In this document: positions 47,527 through 57,092 of the stretch, piece by piece
Position numbering within the stretch: the stretch's first letter is position 1
Layout: each line of letters opens with the position of its first letter
Program-made: the position numbers and the translations under genes
Notes under the pieces: model-generated
Database searches by the model: none
What the model was told of the DNA's origin: nothing
Seen by the model: the letters and a program-made list of their open reading frames with translations, nothing else
Source: Streptococcus oralis
Lineage (GTDB): Bacteria > Bacillota > Bacilli > Lactobacillales > Streptococcaceae
NCBI RefSeq assembly: GCF_021497945.1
Contig: NZ_CP046524.1
Span: forward strand, 329,001-393,000
Length of the DNA: 64,000 nt
Reading direction: 5' to 3'

Positions 47527-47877
47527 ATGGCAAATCATTTCCGTACGGATCGTGTGGGCATGGAAATCAAGCGTGAAGTCAATGAGATTTTGCAAAAGAA
47601 AGTCCGTGATCCGCGTGTCCAAGGTGTGACTATTACAGATGTTCAGATGCTAGGTGACTTGTCTGTTGCTAAGGTTTACTACACCATTTTGAGTAACCTT
47701 GCTTCGGATAACCAAAAAGCTCAAATTGGGCTTGAAAAAGCAACTGGTACCATCAAACGTGAACTTGGTCGCAATTTGAAATTGTATAAAATTCCAGATT
47801 TGACCTTCGTCAAAGACGAATCCATCGAATATGGAAACAAGATTGACGAGATGCTACGCAATCTGGATAAGAATTAA
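47527..47877 (+). CDS. rbfA: Ribosome-binding factor A
   Basis: KH-fold protein that binds the 30S subunit and matures the 16S rRNA 5' end. 116 residues from the ATG at 47527 after AGAAAGGA, the usual length; an in-frame codon at 47500 would add nine residues without a ribosome binding site. Motifs [23 protein letters not shown] and the C-terminal [15 protein letters not shown] are typical. Confidence 0.94.
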   Translation: MANHFRTDRVGMEIKREVNEILQKKVRDPRVQGVTITDVQMLGDLSVAKVYYTILSNLASDNQKAQIGLEKATGTIKRELGRNLKLYKIPDLTFVKDESIEYGNKIDEMLRNLDKN

Positions 47878-47878
47878 G

Positions 47879-47903
47879 AAAGAGGGGGAGCCCTCTTTTT
47901 TGG
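47879..47903 (+). terminator. rbfA terminator
   Basis: AAGAGGG / CCCTCTT stem with a short purine loop, followed by TTTT. Confidence 0.85.
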
Positions 47904-48092
47904 TGGAGAAATGGCAATAAAAAATACTGGAGAATCTCTCTAGAGTAAAAAATTGTTAAAACGCTTTATAAAACTCAGCTTGTATGATAGTATAGAAATT
48001 GGAAAGAGTGAGATGAAATGATTTCTTATCAATAACTAGCTAGTCTGGTATAGCAATCAGCTAGAAACTGCAGCTAGACGAGGGAAGGTAAT

Positions 48093-48275
48093 ATGGGGTT
48101 CATTAAAATTCTAGCCAAGACCTTCGGGAATTACTTTTTTGTGATGCAAAGCATCAAAGTCCTGAAGAACATGAAAAAAGATGACAATGCTCTAGTAGGT
48201 TTCGGGAAAGTACTGATTGCTGACAAGCTGATGGATGTAGCTCAGTGGCTCGCAAAACCAGATGATAAGGAATAA
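48093..48275 (+). CDS. Small hypothetical protein
   Basis: 60 residues (MGFIKILAKTFGNYFF...WLAKPDDKE), amphipathic and basic in its first half. GAGGGAAGG lies well placed before the ATG and a terminator follows, so the unit looks like a real monocistronic gene. No family recognised; a membrane-surface helix is possible. Confidence 0.6.
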   Translation: MGFIKILAKTFGNYFFVMQSIKVLKNMKKDDNALVGFGKVLIADKLMDVAQWLAKPDDKE

Positions 48276-48289
48276 CTTGAAATGAAAGA

Positions 48290-48320
48290 AACTAGCAGGA
48301 ATTCCACTGCTAGTTTTTTA
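48290..48320 (+). terminator. Terminator after the 60-residue gene
   Basis: ACTAGCAG (48291-48298) / CTGCTAGT (48307-48314) stem followed by TTTTT. Confidence 0.85.
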
Positions 48321-48361
48321 ATCTCTTCCTATATGGTATAATATAAGCAGAAAAATCGTTT

Positions 48362-48514
48362 TATACTCAATGAAAATCAAAGAGCAAACTAGGAAGCTAG
48401 CCACAGGTTGCTCAAAACAGTGTTTTGAGGTTGTGGAAAGAACTGACGAAGTCAGTAACCATACCCACGGTAAGGCGACGCTGACGTGGTTTGAAGAGAT
48501 TTTTGAAGAGTATT
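48362..48514 (-). repeat. BOX element (boxC-boxB-boxA order on the plus strand)
   Basis: Typical mitis-group BOX repeat: starts TATACTCAATGAAAATC, contains the boxA core that the BOX-A1R primer family targets (ACGGTAAGGCGACGCTGACG) near its right end, and closes with TTTTGAAGAGTATT. One boxB-like middle module is present (around GAACTGACGAAGTCAG). It lies directly upstream of the DUF1858 gene and could influence its expression, as reported for some pneumococcal BOX elements. Confidence 0.92.
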
Positions 48515-48535
48515 AGAACATACATGGAGGTCGTC

Positions 48536-48769
48536 ATGGATAATATCATCGATGTGTCAATACCCGTTGCGGAAGTGGTAGACAAGCATCCAGAAGTTTT
48601 GGATATTTTAGTGGAGCTCGGTTTTAAACCACTTGCTAATCCCTTGATGCGCAATACAGTTGGTCGCAAAGTATCGCTCAAACAGGGTTCTAAGCTTGAA
48701 GGAACTCCTATGGATAAGATTGTCCGCAAACTGGAAGCGAATGGCTACGAAGTGATTGGATTAGACTAA
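48536..48769 (+). CDS. DUF1858 domain protein
   Basis: 77-residue DUF1858 protein (IIDVSIPVAEVVDKHPEVLDILVELGFKPLANPLMRNTVGR), a small domain often tied to DUF438 or to Fe-S/redox proteins. ATG 48536 follows TGGAGG; an in-frame codon at 48491 would lie inside the BOX element and is rejected. The TAA overlaps the ATG of the DUF438 gene (TAATG), so the two are coupled. Confidence 0.85.
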   Translation: MDNIIDVSIPVAEVVDKHPEVLDILVELGFKPLANPLMRNTVGRKVSLKQGSKLEGTPMDKIVRKLEANGYEVIGLD

Positions 48770-50103
48770 TGGCAGATGAACGGATTCATATCCTACGGGA
48801 TATTTTATTAGAATTGCACAATGGCGCCTCTCCTGAGTCGGTTCAGGAGCGTTTTGATGCGACCTTTACGGGTGTCTCAGCTATCGAGATTTCTCTCATG
48901 GAGCACGAGCTGATGAACTCAGATTCAGGAGTCACCTTTGAAGATGTCATGGAGCTCTGTGATGTCCATGCTAATCTTTTTAAAAATGCTGTTAAGGGTG
49001 TCGAAGTTGCAGATACCGAACACCCTGGCCACCCCGTTCGCGTCTTCAAGGATGAAAATCTGGCCCTCCGTGCTGCCTTGATTCGCATTCGGAGATTGTT
49101 AGATACCTATGAGTCTATGGAAGATGAGGAAATGCTGGCAGAGATGCGCAAGGGTTTGGTCCGTCAAATGGGACTTTTGGGGCAATTTGACATCCACTAC
49201 CAGCGCAAGGAAGAGCTCTTTTTCCCCATCATGGAGCGCTATGGACACGATTCCCCTCCAAAAGTTATGTGGGGAGTGGATGACCAGATCAGAGAACTCT
49301 TTCAGACAGCTCTAGCGACAGCCAAGTCACTACCAGAAGTAGCGATTTCCACTGTAAAGGAAGCTTTCGAAGCTTTTGCGACAGAGTTTGAAAGTATGAT
49401 TTTCAAGGAAGAGTCCATCCTCCTCATGATTCTCCTCGAGTCTTTCACCCAGGATGACTGGCTTCAGATTGCGGAGGAGAGCGACGCCTATGGCTATGCC
49501 ATCATCCGTCCGTCTGAGAAATGGGTGCCAGAGCGCCAAAGTTTTGTTGAGGAAAAGAGTGCAGAGGAGCCCGTGCAGCTAGACACGGCTGAAGGCCAAG
49601 TTCAGCAAGTTATCGATACACCAGAAGGCCAGTTTACCATTACCTTTACCCCTAAGGAAAAGGAAGCGGTGCTGGACCGCCATAGTCAACAGGCTTTTGG
49701 GAATGGCTATCTCTCGGTCGAGCAGGCCAACCTCATCCTCAATCACCTTCCCATGGAGATCACCTTTGTCAATAAAGACGATATTTTCCAGTATTACAAT
49801 GACAATACACCAGCTGATGAGATGATTTTCAAACGGACGCCGTCCCAAGTTGGGCGCAATGTTGAACTCTGTCATCCGCCCAAGTATCTAGACAAGGTGA
49901 AGGCTGTTATGAAAGGTCTTCGTGAAGGGGTCAAGGACAAGTATGAGATGTGGTTCAAGTCTGAGTCGCGAGGCAAGTTTGTCCACATTACCTATGCCGC
50001 AGTCCATGATGAGAACGGAGAATTTCAAGGAGTGTTGGAGTATGTTCAAGATATTCAGCCCTACCGAGAGATTGATACGGACTATTTCCGTGGATTAGAA
50101 TAA
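48769..50103 (+). CDS. DUF438 protein with hemerythrin-like and PAS domains
   Basis: 444 residues: N-terminal DUF438 region (about 1-75), hemerythrin-like HHE domain (about 80-245, with HPGHPVRVF, FDIHYQRKEELFF and KEESILL helices providing metal ligands) and C-terminal PAS domain (about 315-435, LPMEITFVNKDDIFQYYND). Such proteins are thought to sense oxygen, nitric oxide or redox state, but no output domain is present. Coupled to the DUF1858 gene, a recurring pair. Confidence 0.85.
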   Translation: MADERIHILRDILLELHNGASPESVQERFDATFTGVSAIEISLMEHELMNSDSGVTFEDVMELCDVHANLFKNAVKGVEVADTEHPGHPVRVFKDENLALRAALIRIRRLLDTYESMEDEEMLAEMRKGLVRQMGLLGQFDIHYQRKEELFFPIMERYGHDSPPKVMWGVDDQIRELFQTALATAKSLPEVAISTVKEAFEAFATEFESMIFKEESILLMILLESFTQDDWLQIAEESDAYGYAIIRPSEKWVPERQSFVEEKSAEEPVQLDTAEGQVQQVIDTPEGQFTITFTPKEKEAVLDRHSQQAFGNGYLSVEQANLILNHLPMEITFVNKDDIFQYYNDNTPADEMIFKRTPSQVGRNVELCHPPKYLDKVKAVMKGLREGVKDKYEMWFKSESRGKFVHITYAAVHDENGEFQGVLEYVQDIQPYREIDTDYFRGLE

Positions 50104-50112
50104 GGAGAATCA

Positions 50113-50367
50113 ATGAGTTACGAACAGGAATTTATGAAGGAATTTGAAGCATGGGTTAATACCCAGATTATGATCAACGATATGGCGCACAAGGAAAGTC
50201 AAAAGGTCTACGAAGAAGACCAAGACGAGCGTGCCAAAGATGCCATGATTCGCTACGAAAGCCGCTTGGATGCCTACCAGTTCTTGCTTGGTAAGTTTGA
50301 AAATTTCAAAGCAGGCAAGGGATTTCATGATTTGCCAGAGGGCTTGTTTGGTGAGCGAAACTATTAA
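50113..50367 (+). CDS. DUF1912-like small protein
   Basis: 84-residue soluble, helical, acidic protein (MSYEQEFMKEFEAWVNTQIMINDMAHKES...) matching the short streptococcal DUF1912 group. It follows the DUF438 gene by 9 bp with AAGGAG before the ATG, so it probably belongs to the same transcript. Function unknown. Confidence 0.72.
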   Translation: MSYEQEFMKEFEAWVNTQIMINDMAHKESQKVYEEDQDERAKDAMIRYESRLDAYQFLLGKFENFKAGKGFHDLPEGLFGERNY

Positions 50368-50464
50368 AATTCAGATACTTTCTTGATTTTTTGCCAAAAT
50401 CTTGATAGAATATCTTTATTAAATCCTTGTCAGAGCAGGGATTTTTTATTGAAAGGATTTTATC

Positions 50465-50860
50465 ATGTCAAAGAAACTCCAACGTAAAAAACAATTGCGA
50501 AATAGCCTTCGTCGTTCAGGTGCATTTTCAACTACAGTGACCAAGGTTGTAGAAGAGACCAAAAAAGTCGTGAAACATGCAGAACAATCTGCCAGCCAAG
50601 CAGGAAAAGTTGTCTCTAAAAAAGTGGAACAAGCAGTAGAAGCGACCAAGGAACAAGCTCAAAAAGTGGCGAATTCAGTAGAAGATTTTGCAGCTACTTT
50701 GGGTGGCCTCTCAGTAGATCGCGCTAAGACTTTCTATGATGAAGGCATCAAGTCAGCTGCTGACTTCAAAAACTGGACAGAAAAAGAACTCCTTGCCTTG
50801 AAGGGAATCGGCCCAGCTACGATCAAGAAATTAAAAGAACACGGAATCAGCTTCAAGTAA
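50465..50860 (+). CDS. Helix-hairpin-helix domain protein
   Basis: 131 residues: basic N-terminus, a long helical Ala/Lys/Val-rich segment (about 25-75, apolipophorin-like), and a C-terminal helix-hairpin-helix module (about 100-131, LLALKGIGPATIKKLKEHGI), the fold that binds DNA non-specifically. GAAAGGATTTT precedes the ATG. Possibly a nucleoid- or stress-associated protein; no closer assignment. Confidence 0.75.
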   Translation: MSKKLQRKKQLRNSLRRSGAFSTTVTKVVEETKKVVKHAEQSASQAGKVVSKKVEQAVEATKEQAQKVANSVEDFAATLGGLSVDRAKTFYDEGIKSAADFKNWTEKELLALKGIGPATIKKLKEHGISFK

Positions 50861-50873
50861 TTTTTCTTGTCCC

Positions 50874-50902
50874 TTGCATTTCCGTCAAAAACTTGCTACA
50901 AT
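50874..50902 (+). promoter_or_regulatory. Promoter of the T-box leader
   Basis: TTGCAT (50874-50879), 17 nt, TACAAT (50897-50902). Confidence 0.8.
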
Positions 50903-51119
50903 AAAGCCATCAGAGGTGTTTTGAATCCCACATTTTACAGAAAGTGGCGGTGCTGAGAAGTCCACAAATGTGTCAAAGCTGGTTTCTGATGGATAAAAAA
51001 TGAAATAATATTGTCTTTTTATTATAAAGACGAGAGTTGCGGGCATCTGCCCGAAATTGGGTGGTACCGCGGATAAACACATTCGTCCCTGTCATGGATA
51101 TGGCAGGGGCATTTTTTTA
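50903..51119 (+). ncRNA. T-box riboswitch leader, probably valine-specific
   Basis: Contains the T-box sequence GGGTGGTACCGCG (51060-51072), an upstream stem I region (50905-50995) and a terminator (CCCTGTCAT / ATGGCAGGG followed by ATTTTTTT, 51087-51119). A GTC at 50972-50974 followed by A is the likely specifier codon, which would pair with tRNA-Val; valS lies third in the downstream gene string. Uncharged tRNA would favour antitermination. Confidence 0.9.
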
Positions 51120-51138
51120 TGGAAAGTGAGGGCTGAAG

Positions 51139-51699
51139 ATGGAGCAAGCACAATTACCAGAACGATTAGAAACCGAACGGCTAGTGTTACGAGTCCGTAC
51201 AGTGGCGGATGCAGTGGATATCTTTGACTATGCCAGTAGGCCAGAAGTTTCCTACCCAGCAGGCTTTCCGCCCGTCAAGACCTTGGAGGATGAGATTTAT
51301 TATCTGGAGCATATCCTTCCCGAGCGCAATCAAAAGGAAAATCTCCCAGTTGGCTACGGAATTGTCGTCAAAGGAACCGATAAAGTCATCGGCTCTGTTG
51401 ATTTTAATCATCGCCACGAAGATGATGTGTTGGAACTCGGCTACACCTTGCATCCAGACTATTGGGGTCTAGGTTATGTTCCAGAAGCAGCGTGTGCTTT
51501 GATTGACCTAGGTTTTATAAATTTGGGTCTTCACAAGATAGAATTGTCTTGTTTTGGATACAATGTCCAAAGTCAACGAGTCGCAGAGAAACTTGGCTTT
51601 ACCTTAGAAGCTCGCATCCGGGACAGAAAGGATGTTCAAGGAAATCGCTGTGACAGTCTGATATATGGATTGTTGAAGAGTGAGTGGGAGAGGAAATAA
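51139..51699 (+). CDS. GNAT-family N-acetyltransferase (RimJ/RimL type)
   Basis: 186 residues of the RimJ/L branch: RLVLRVRTVADAVDIFDY start, acetyl-CoA-binding region LHPDYWGLGYVPEAACALIDLGF and LGLHKIELSCFGYNVQSQRVAEKLGF. These enzymes acetylate ribosomal protein N-termini or small molecules. It is the first gene after the T-box and overlaps the following membrane-protein gene at its stop codon, so it shares the T-box transcript. Confidence 0.88.
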   Translation: MEQAQLPERLETERLVLRVRTVADAVDIFDYASRPEVSYPAGFPPVKTLEDEIYYLEHILPERNQKENLPVGYGIVVKGTDKVIGSVDFNHRHEDDVLELGYTLHPDYWGLGYVPEAACALIDLGFINLGLHKIELSCFGYNVQSQRVAEKLGFTLEARIRDRKDVQGNRCDSLIYGLLKSEWERK

Positions 51700-53024
51700 T
51701 GAATATAATGAACAAAATACTTTCATACGTCATAGCTTTAGTTCCAATCTTATTATTAATTTCTTTATTATTTTTACTACCTATTGTTTTTTTAATATCT
51801 TTAGTTCCAAATAATTATTTACCTACATCCCCGATTTGGATAATAGAAGGCTTGATAGGAATCTTAATATTAGGGTATGGCGCTAGGTTAAATAAATTGC
51901 CAATTAATTTAAAACCTAAAATAGTTTATTGGGCTTTGTTCATATTATCAATCATTATAGCTACTATATTAGCTCTATATTTCAAGAATTTACTAATTAT
52001 TTCTATTTTTTGCCAGTTATTCTTGCTTATAACCTATGTTTTGATATTTGAACAAAGATTTACAGGCTTTAAAACTTATCTTCAAAGAAGTAGGAGTGCA
52101 CTTGTAGTCTTCAATCTATTTGATACTTTTTTTGTTCTTTTATATTATTTTTTAAAATATATTATACGAAACAATAAGGATAAGGTTGATAATTTTTTAA
52201 ATGAGTTACCAATAACTTATGTTACCATAGAGTGGATTTTTATTATTTTATCTATGTCTGTATTATTCATACTGTTGCCTGCCTTTAGAGGATATTTATC
52301 AGTTTGGTTTTATAAAAAACAAAATGGAATTCACAAACAATCAGGAAGAGTATTTTGGAATTCGAATATTACAGCATATGGTGTATCAATTATGTCGTTA
52401 TGCCTATACATATCTATGTTTTTCCGAATCAGCTCTCTTAATGATAGTAGAGCCTTAGTTTACTTAATGCTTATGTCTTTTACTGTTTATTTTTGGACAA
52501 TTGTTTGTGAAGGGATTGATAGAGGGGGAGAAGATAAAGAAAAAGTCTTATCGAATTGGGCTTTGATTGGTTTGTTGTCGATTTTTTTGATTCTTTTAGA
52601 TCAGATTGAAAGTGATTTAATTGGCATTTTAACATGGTTTTTACCCATGCTATTGCCAACTTTTATAGGGGAAGTGAATAGCATAATACCAAAAGGTTAT
52701 TCAAAGTCTCCTACCCCTTTTATGAAGAAACATCTTTACTGGCTACAAATGATGAGTTTTAATACATTGTTTATATTTAACATAATATCCTCTATATCAA
52801 CGAAACAATTAATAAAAAATGAAAAAATAGAACAAATAAATGAATTGAAAATTTTTCTTATCTCTTTATTTGATAGCGAATCGTCTTCAAATTTTGCATC
52901 AGGAGTTTTGGTTTCATCTACTATGTTGTTAATTTCTATAGCTGTTGCTTATGGGCTAAGTAAATTAATTGTATATTTAATACGGAGATATTATATAGAG
53001 GCTTCAAATAGATATTTTAATTAG
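51699..53024 (+). CDS. Polytopic membrane protein of unknown function
   Basis: 441 residues with about eleven or twelve hydrophobic helices and few charged loops; no transporter motif recognised. ATG 51699 shares its A with the TAA of the acetyltransferase gene. Base composition is clearly more AT-rich than the neighbours on either side (many ATA and TTA codons), suggesting recent acquisition into the T-box/valS transcription unit. 26 bp later valS starts. Confidence 0.75.
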   Translation: MNIMNKILSYVIALVPILLLISLLFLLPIVFLISLVPNNYLPTSPIWIIEGLIGILILGYGARLNKLPINLKPKIVYWALFILSIIIATILALYFKNLLIISIFCQLFLLITYVLIFEQRFTGFKTYLQRSRSALVVFNLFDTFFVLLYYFLKYIIRNNKDKVDNFLNELPITYVTIEWIFIILSMSVLFILLPAFRGYLSVWFYKKQNGIHKQSGRVFWNSNITAYGVSIMSLCLYISMFFRISSLNDSRALVYLMLMSFTVYFWTIVCEGIDRGGEDKEKVLSNWALIGLLSIFLILLDQIESDLIGILTWFLPMLLPTFIGEVNSIIPKGYSKSPTPFMKKHLYWLQMMSFNTLFIFNIISSISTKQLIKNEKIEQINELKIFLISLFDSESSSNFASGVLVSSTMLLISIAVAYGLSKLIVYLIRRYYIEASNRYFN

Positions 53025-53050
53025 ATTATATTTATAGAAAGGACAAACAC

Positions 53051-55702
53051 ATGTCTAAAGAACTTTCACCTAAATACAATCCAGCCGAGGTTGAGGCTGG
53101 TCGTTACCAAAAATGGCTTGACGCGGATGTTTTCAAGCCTTCAGGAGATCAAAAGGCTAAACCTTATTCGATCGTGATTCCACCACCAAATGTAACTGGG
53201 AAACTCCACCTTGGTCACGCTTGGGATACGACTTTGCAGGATATTATCATCCGTCAAAAACGTATGCAAGGATTTGATACGCTTTGGCTGCCAGGGATGG
53301 ACCACGCGGGGATTGCGACTCAGGCTAAGGTTGAGGAGCGCTTGCGTGGTGAAGGCATTTCCCGCTATGACCTCGGTCGTGAAAAATTCCTAGATAAAGT
53401 CTGGGAATGGAAAGACGAATATGCCACTACTATCAAGGAACAATGGGGCAAGATGGGGCTCTCTGTAGACTACTCTCGTGAGCGTTTCACTCTTGATGAA
53501 GGTTTGTCAAAAGCTGTCCGCAAGGTCTTTGTCGAACTTTACAAGAAAGGCTGGATCTACCGTGGTGAGTTTATCATCAACTGGGACCCAGCAGCTCGCA
53601 CAGCTCTTTCTGATATCGAGGTGATTCACAAGGATGTGGAAGGTGCCTTCTACCACATGAATTACATGCTAGAAGACGGCTCACGCGCCCTTGAAGTTGC
53701 GACAACTCGTCCTGAGACTATGTTTGGGGATGTTGCGGTTGCAGTCAATCCAGAAGACCCACGCTACAAGGACTTGATTGGTAAAAACGTCATCCTTCCA
53801 ATCGCTAATAAATTGATTCCAATCGTTGGAGACGAGCACGCAGATCCTGAGTTTGGTACTGGTGTCGTGAAAATCACGCCTGCCCATGATCCAAACGACT
53901 TCTTGGTTGGTCAACGCCATAACTTACCACAAGTCAACGTCATGAACGACGACGGAACCATGAACGACTTGGCCTTTGAATTTGCAGGTATGGACCGTTT
54001 TGAAGCTCGTAAGGCCGTCGTTGCTAAGTTGGAAGAAATCGGTGCCCTCGTCAAAATCGAAAAACGAGTCCACAGTGTTGGTCACTCAGAGCGTACAGGT
54101 GTTGTGGTTGAACCACGCTTGTCTACACAATGGTTCGTCAAGATGGACCAATTAGCCAAGAATGCCATTGCCAACCAAGACACAGAGGACAAGGTCGAAT
54201 TCTACCCACCTCGTTTCAACGATACCTTCCTCCAATGGATGGAAAATGTCCACGACTGGGTAATCTCCCGTCAGCTCTGGTGGGGTCACCAAATCCCTGC
54301 TTGGTACAATGCTGAGGGTGAAATATATGTCGGCGAAGAAGCTCCAGAAGGTGACGGTTGGACTCAGGACGAAGACGTTTTAGATACTTGGTTCAGCTCT
54401 GCCCTTTGGCCATTCTCTACCATGGGCTGGCCTGATGTCGACTCAGAAGACTTCAAACGCTACTTCCCAACATCAACTTTGGTGACTGGTTATGATATTA
54501 TTCCGTTCTGGGTGTCTCGGATGATTTTCCAAGGTTTGGAATTTACTGGCAAGTCGCCATTCAAAAATGCCTTGATTCATGGTCTCATTCGTGATGAGCA
54601 AGGACGCAAGATGTCGAAATCTCTTGGTAACGGGATTGATCCAATGGATGTTATTGATAAGTACGGAACAGATAGCCTTCGTTGGTTCCTTTCAAACGGT
54701 TCTGCACCAGGGCAAGATGTGCGCTTCTCTTACGAGAAAATGGATGCGTCATGGAACTTCATTAACAAGATCTGGAACATCTCTCGTTATATTCTCATGA
54801 ACAATGAAGGCTTGACCCTTGAACAAGCAACAGCCAATGTCGAAAAAGTTGTCAACAAGGAAGCTGGAAATGTCACAGATCGCTGGATTCTCCACAACCT
54901 CAATGAAACGATCGGAAAAGTCACTGAAAACTTTGATAAGTTTGAGTTTGGTGTGGCTGGACACATCCTCTACAACTTCATCTGGGATGAGTTTGCGGAC
55001 TGGTATGTTGAGTTGACCAAAGAAGTCCTTTATAGCGACAATGAAGAAGAGAAAGTCATCACACGTTCTGTTCTCCTTTACACTTTAGACAAGATCCTTC
55101 GTCTCCTTCACCCAATCATGCCATTCGTGACAGAGGAAATCTTTGGCCAAATCTCAGAAGGATCTATCGTTACAGCGGAATACCCAACTGTCAACCCAGC
55201 CTTTGAAGACCTTGCGGCTCACACTGGTGTAGAAAGCCTCAAAGACTTGATCCGTGCTGTTCGGAATGCGCGTGCGGAAGTAAACGTAGCGCCAAGCAAG
55301 CCAATCACTATCCTTGTTAAGACAAGCGATAGCGACTTGGAAGCCTTCTTTAACAGCAATGTCAATTACATCAAACGCTTCACAAATCCAGAACACTTGG
55401 AAATTGCCTCAACCATCCCTGCACCTGAACTCGCAATGTCAAGCGTCATCACAGGAGCAGAAATCTACTTGCCACTCGCAGACCTCCTCAACGTCGAAGA
55501 AGAACTGGCTCGCCTCGACAAGGAACTTGCTAAATGGCAAAAAGAACTGGACATGGTTGGTAAAAAACTCTCTAACGAACGCTTCGTAGCCAACGCCAAA
55601 CCAGAAGTCGTCCAAAAAGAACGCGACAAACAAGCTGACTACCAAGCCAAATACGACGCAACCGTCGCTCGTATTGATGAGATGAAGAAGTTGGTGAAAT
55701 GA
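53051..55702 (+). CDS. valS: Valyl-tRNA synthetase
   Basis: Class I synthetase charging tRNA-Val. HLGH (HIGH motif) at 53-56, KMSKS at 520-524, editing domain between, anticodon-binding domain after about 610 and a C-terminal coiled coil (about 815-880) typical of ValRS. 883 residues, full length. Expression is probably governed by the T-box 2 kb upstream unless an internal promoter in the AT-rich preceding gene contributes. Confidence 0.97.
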   Translation: MSKELSPKYNPAEVEAGRYQKWLDADVFKPSGDQKAKPYSIVIPPPNVTGKLHLGHAWDTTLQDIIIRQKRMQGFDTLWLPGMDHAGIATQAKVEERLRGEGISRYDLGREKFLDKVWEWKDEYATTIKEQWGKMGLSVDYSRERFTLDEGLSKAVRKVFVELYKKGWIYRGEFIINWDPAARTALSDIEVIHKDVEGAFYHMNYMLEDGSRALEVATTRPETMFGDVAVAVNPEDPRYKDLIGKNVILPIANKLIPIVGDEHADPEFGTGVVKITPAHDPNDFLVGQRHNLPQVNVMNDDGTMNDLAFEFAGMDRFEARKAVVAKLEEIGALVKIEKRVHSVGHSERTGVVVEPRLSTQWFVKMDQLAKNAIANQDTEDKVEFYPPRFNDTFLQWMENVHDWVISRQLWWGHQIPAWYNAEGEIYVGEEAPEGDGWTQDEDVLDTWFSSALWPFSTMGWPDVDSEDFKRYFPTSTLVTGYDIIPFWVSRMIFQGLEFTGKSPFKNALIHGLIRDEQGRKMSKSLGNGIDPMDVIDKYGTDSLRWFLSNGSAPGQDVRFSYEKMDASWNFINKIWNISRYILMNNEGLTLEQATANVEKVVNKEAGNVTDRWILHNLNETIGKVTENFDKFEFGVAGHILYNFIWDEFADWYVELTKEVLYSDNEEEKVITRSVLLYTLDKILRLLHPIMPFVTEEIFGQISEGSIVTAEYPTVNPAFEDLAAHTGVESLKDLIRAVRNARAEVNVAPSKPITILVKTSDSDLEAFFNSNVNYIKRFTNPEHLEIASTIPAPELAMSSVITGAEIYLPLADLLNVEEELARLDKELAKWQKELDMVGKKLSNERFVANAKPEVVQKERDKQADYQAKYDATVARIDEMKKLVK

Positions 55703-55707
55703 ACATA

Positions 55708-55736
55708 GAAACACGGTGGAATGCCGTGTTTTTTTG
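55708..55736 (+). terminator. valS terminator
   Basis: AAACACGG / CCGTGTTT stem with a 7-nt loop, followed by TTTT. Confidence 0.88.
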
Positions 55737-55745
55737 TGGTATAAT
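55737..55745 (+). promoter_or_regulatory. Extended -10 promoter of the methyltransferase-ATPase-nuclease island
   Basis: TGG-TATAAT directly behind the valS terminator; the -35 is weak. Start point about 55752, 50 nt before the methyltransferase ATG. Confidence 0.6.
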
Positions 55746-55801
55746 TAAAACAACTCTAATTGTTAATAAAGAAATACGAATTGAATAAAGTGAGAGCTAT
55801 A

Positions 55802-57082
55802 ATGTATAGATATGTGAACTATGTTAAAGAATACGGAAGAATTATGCAATTCAATAAAAATAAAGATATTTGTATACATAGATGGTATCCTTTTGTTGAG
55901 GGATACTCAAAGGAGTTTATTGAGGCTATAGTAAACGAACAGACCCAAAAGGTAGAATTCTGTTTAGAACCATTTTCAGGTAGTGGCACAACTGCTTTGG
56001 AATTATCTCTAAAGGGAATAAGCTGTATATCGTTTGAGGTAAACCCTTTTATGTTTACCTTGTCTAAAGCTAAACTAAAAGTTTCTCAATATAAAAGACG
56101 TACAATTAAGTCTCATATTTTAAAAATGAAGAAACACATAGCTTCTTTAAATGATAACGAGATTGATTTATATAGTGGATTTTCTACTTTAATTGAGGGA
56201 AAGGAAAAAAAGAAGTGGAATATAGATCGTGAAGTCTTTATTGCAATTGAAAAACTTAAGAGAGCTATTAATAGTCTATCGACAACATTATATAAAGAAG
56301 TTTACATTATTTGTTTGGCCAATATATTACTAGAATACAGTAATTTGTATCGAAACGGCAAGTGTTTATCTTACAAAAAAGATTGGAAAGAAAATTTATA
56401 CTCACAGGAACAAGTAATAACAAGTTTTTTTAATTTTATTAATAATGTTATCATTGAGGATCTTGAGAGGCTGGAGACCAACAACTTTTCTAATCATGAT
56501 TTATTATATTTAGGTGACACACGGAAACTAATTTTTGAGAATGTGGATGATAATTCTGTGGATTTAATTATTACTTCTCCTCCGTATCTGAATTCAAGGG
56601 ATTATACAGATTCATATATGCTAGAATTAAAAGCGCTAGATTTTTTAACAAATTATAATGATATTAAAAAATTACGAGAGCAGACCATACGCTCACATGT
56701 CCAGTTAAAAATACGAAATCTAAAGGGGGTACAAAGTGAGATTCTTAAGTCTACTATATCTGAAATGGAGTTTCTTAGCAAAGATTCAGTAGCGTGGAAT
56801 ACGGAAATTCAAAGTATGATTATTGCTTATTTTGAAGATATGGAGACCATTTTTAATGGAATGTATCAAAAGTTAAAAAAAGGGCGGCGGGTCTATTTTA
56901 ATGTTTCAAATTCTGCTTATTTTGGAGTGTTGATTAATACTTTAGAGATTTGCTCTGAAATTGCTGAAAATATAGGGTTTGAAGTTATTGAAATAAGAGA
57001 AGCACGTTACTTAAATTCAAGTCCTCAGCAAAAAGAAAAAATTGGCAAGTTACTTGAAGGTGTAATAGTATTAGAAAAATAG
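55802..57082 (+). CDS. DNA methyltransferase (N4-cytosine/N6-adenine type)
   Basis: 426-residue SAM-dependent DNA methylase. N-terminal motif X-like segment (HRWYPFVEGYSKEFI), motif I EPFSGSGTTALEL (F58-SGSG-T63) and catalytic motif IV TSPPY at 258-262 (order X-I-IV, about 190 residues between I and IV, probably holding the recognition region). TSPPY favours N4-cytosine or N6-adenine amino methylation. ATG 55802 is preferred to the in-frame TTG at 55760, which is only about 8 nt from the predicted transcript start. First gene of an AT-rich four-gene island with an SMC-like ATPase and a nuclease; likely the self-protecting part. Confidence 0.85.
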   Translation: MYRYVNYVKEYGRIMQFNKNKDICIHRWYPFVEGYSKEFIEAIVNEQTQKVEFCLEPFSGSGTTALELSLKGISCISFEVNPFMFTLSKAKLKVSQYKRRTIKSHILKMKKHIASLNDNEIDLYSGFSTLIEGKEKKKWNIDREVFIAIEKLKRAINSLSTTLYKEVYIICLANILLEYSNLYRNGKCLSYKKDWKENLYSQEQVITSFFNFINNVIIEDLERLETNNFSNHDLLYLGDTRKLIFENVDDNSVDLIITSPPYLNSRDYTDSYMLELKALDFLTNYNDIKKLREQTIRSHVQLKIRNLKGVQSEILKSTISEMEFLSKDSVAWNTEIQSMIIAYFEDMETIFNGMYQKLKKGRRVYFNVSNSAYFGVLINTLEICSEIAENIGFEVIEIREARYLNSSPQQKEKIGKLLEGVIVLEK

Positions 57083-57092
57083 GAGAATATAC

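Noticed and set aside
48491-48535. Longer N-terminus for the DUF1858 protein
   Set aside because: The extra codons lie inside the BOX element; the ATG at 48536 has a good ribosome binding site.
50903-51119. Possible tRNA gene suggested by the GGTACCGC-rich segment
   Set aside because: The sequence is the T-box of a riboswitch followed by a terminator; no cloverleaf or CCA end is present.
55760-55801. Upstream in-frame TTG start for the DNA methyltransferase
   Set aside because: It would lie about 8 nt from the predicted transcription start with no ribosome binding site; the ATG at 55802 is more likely.
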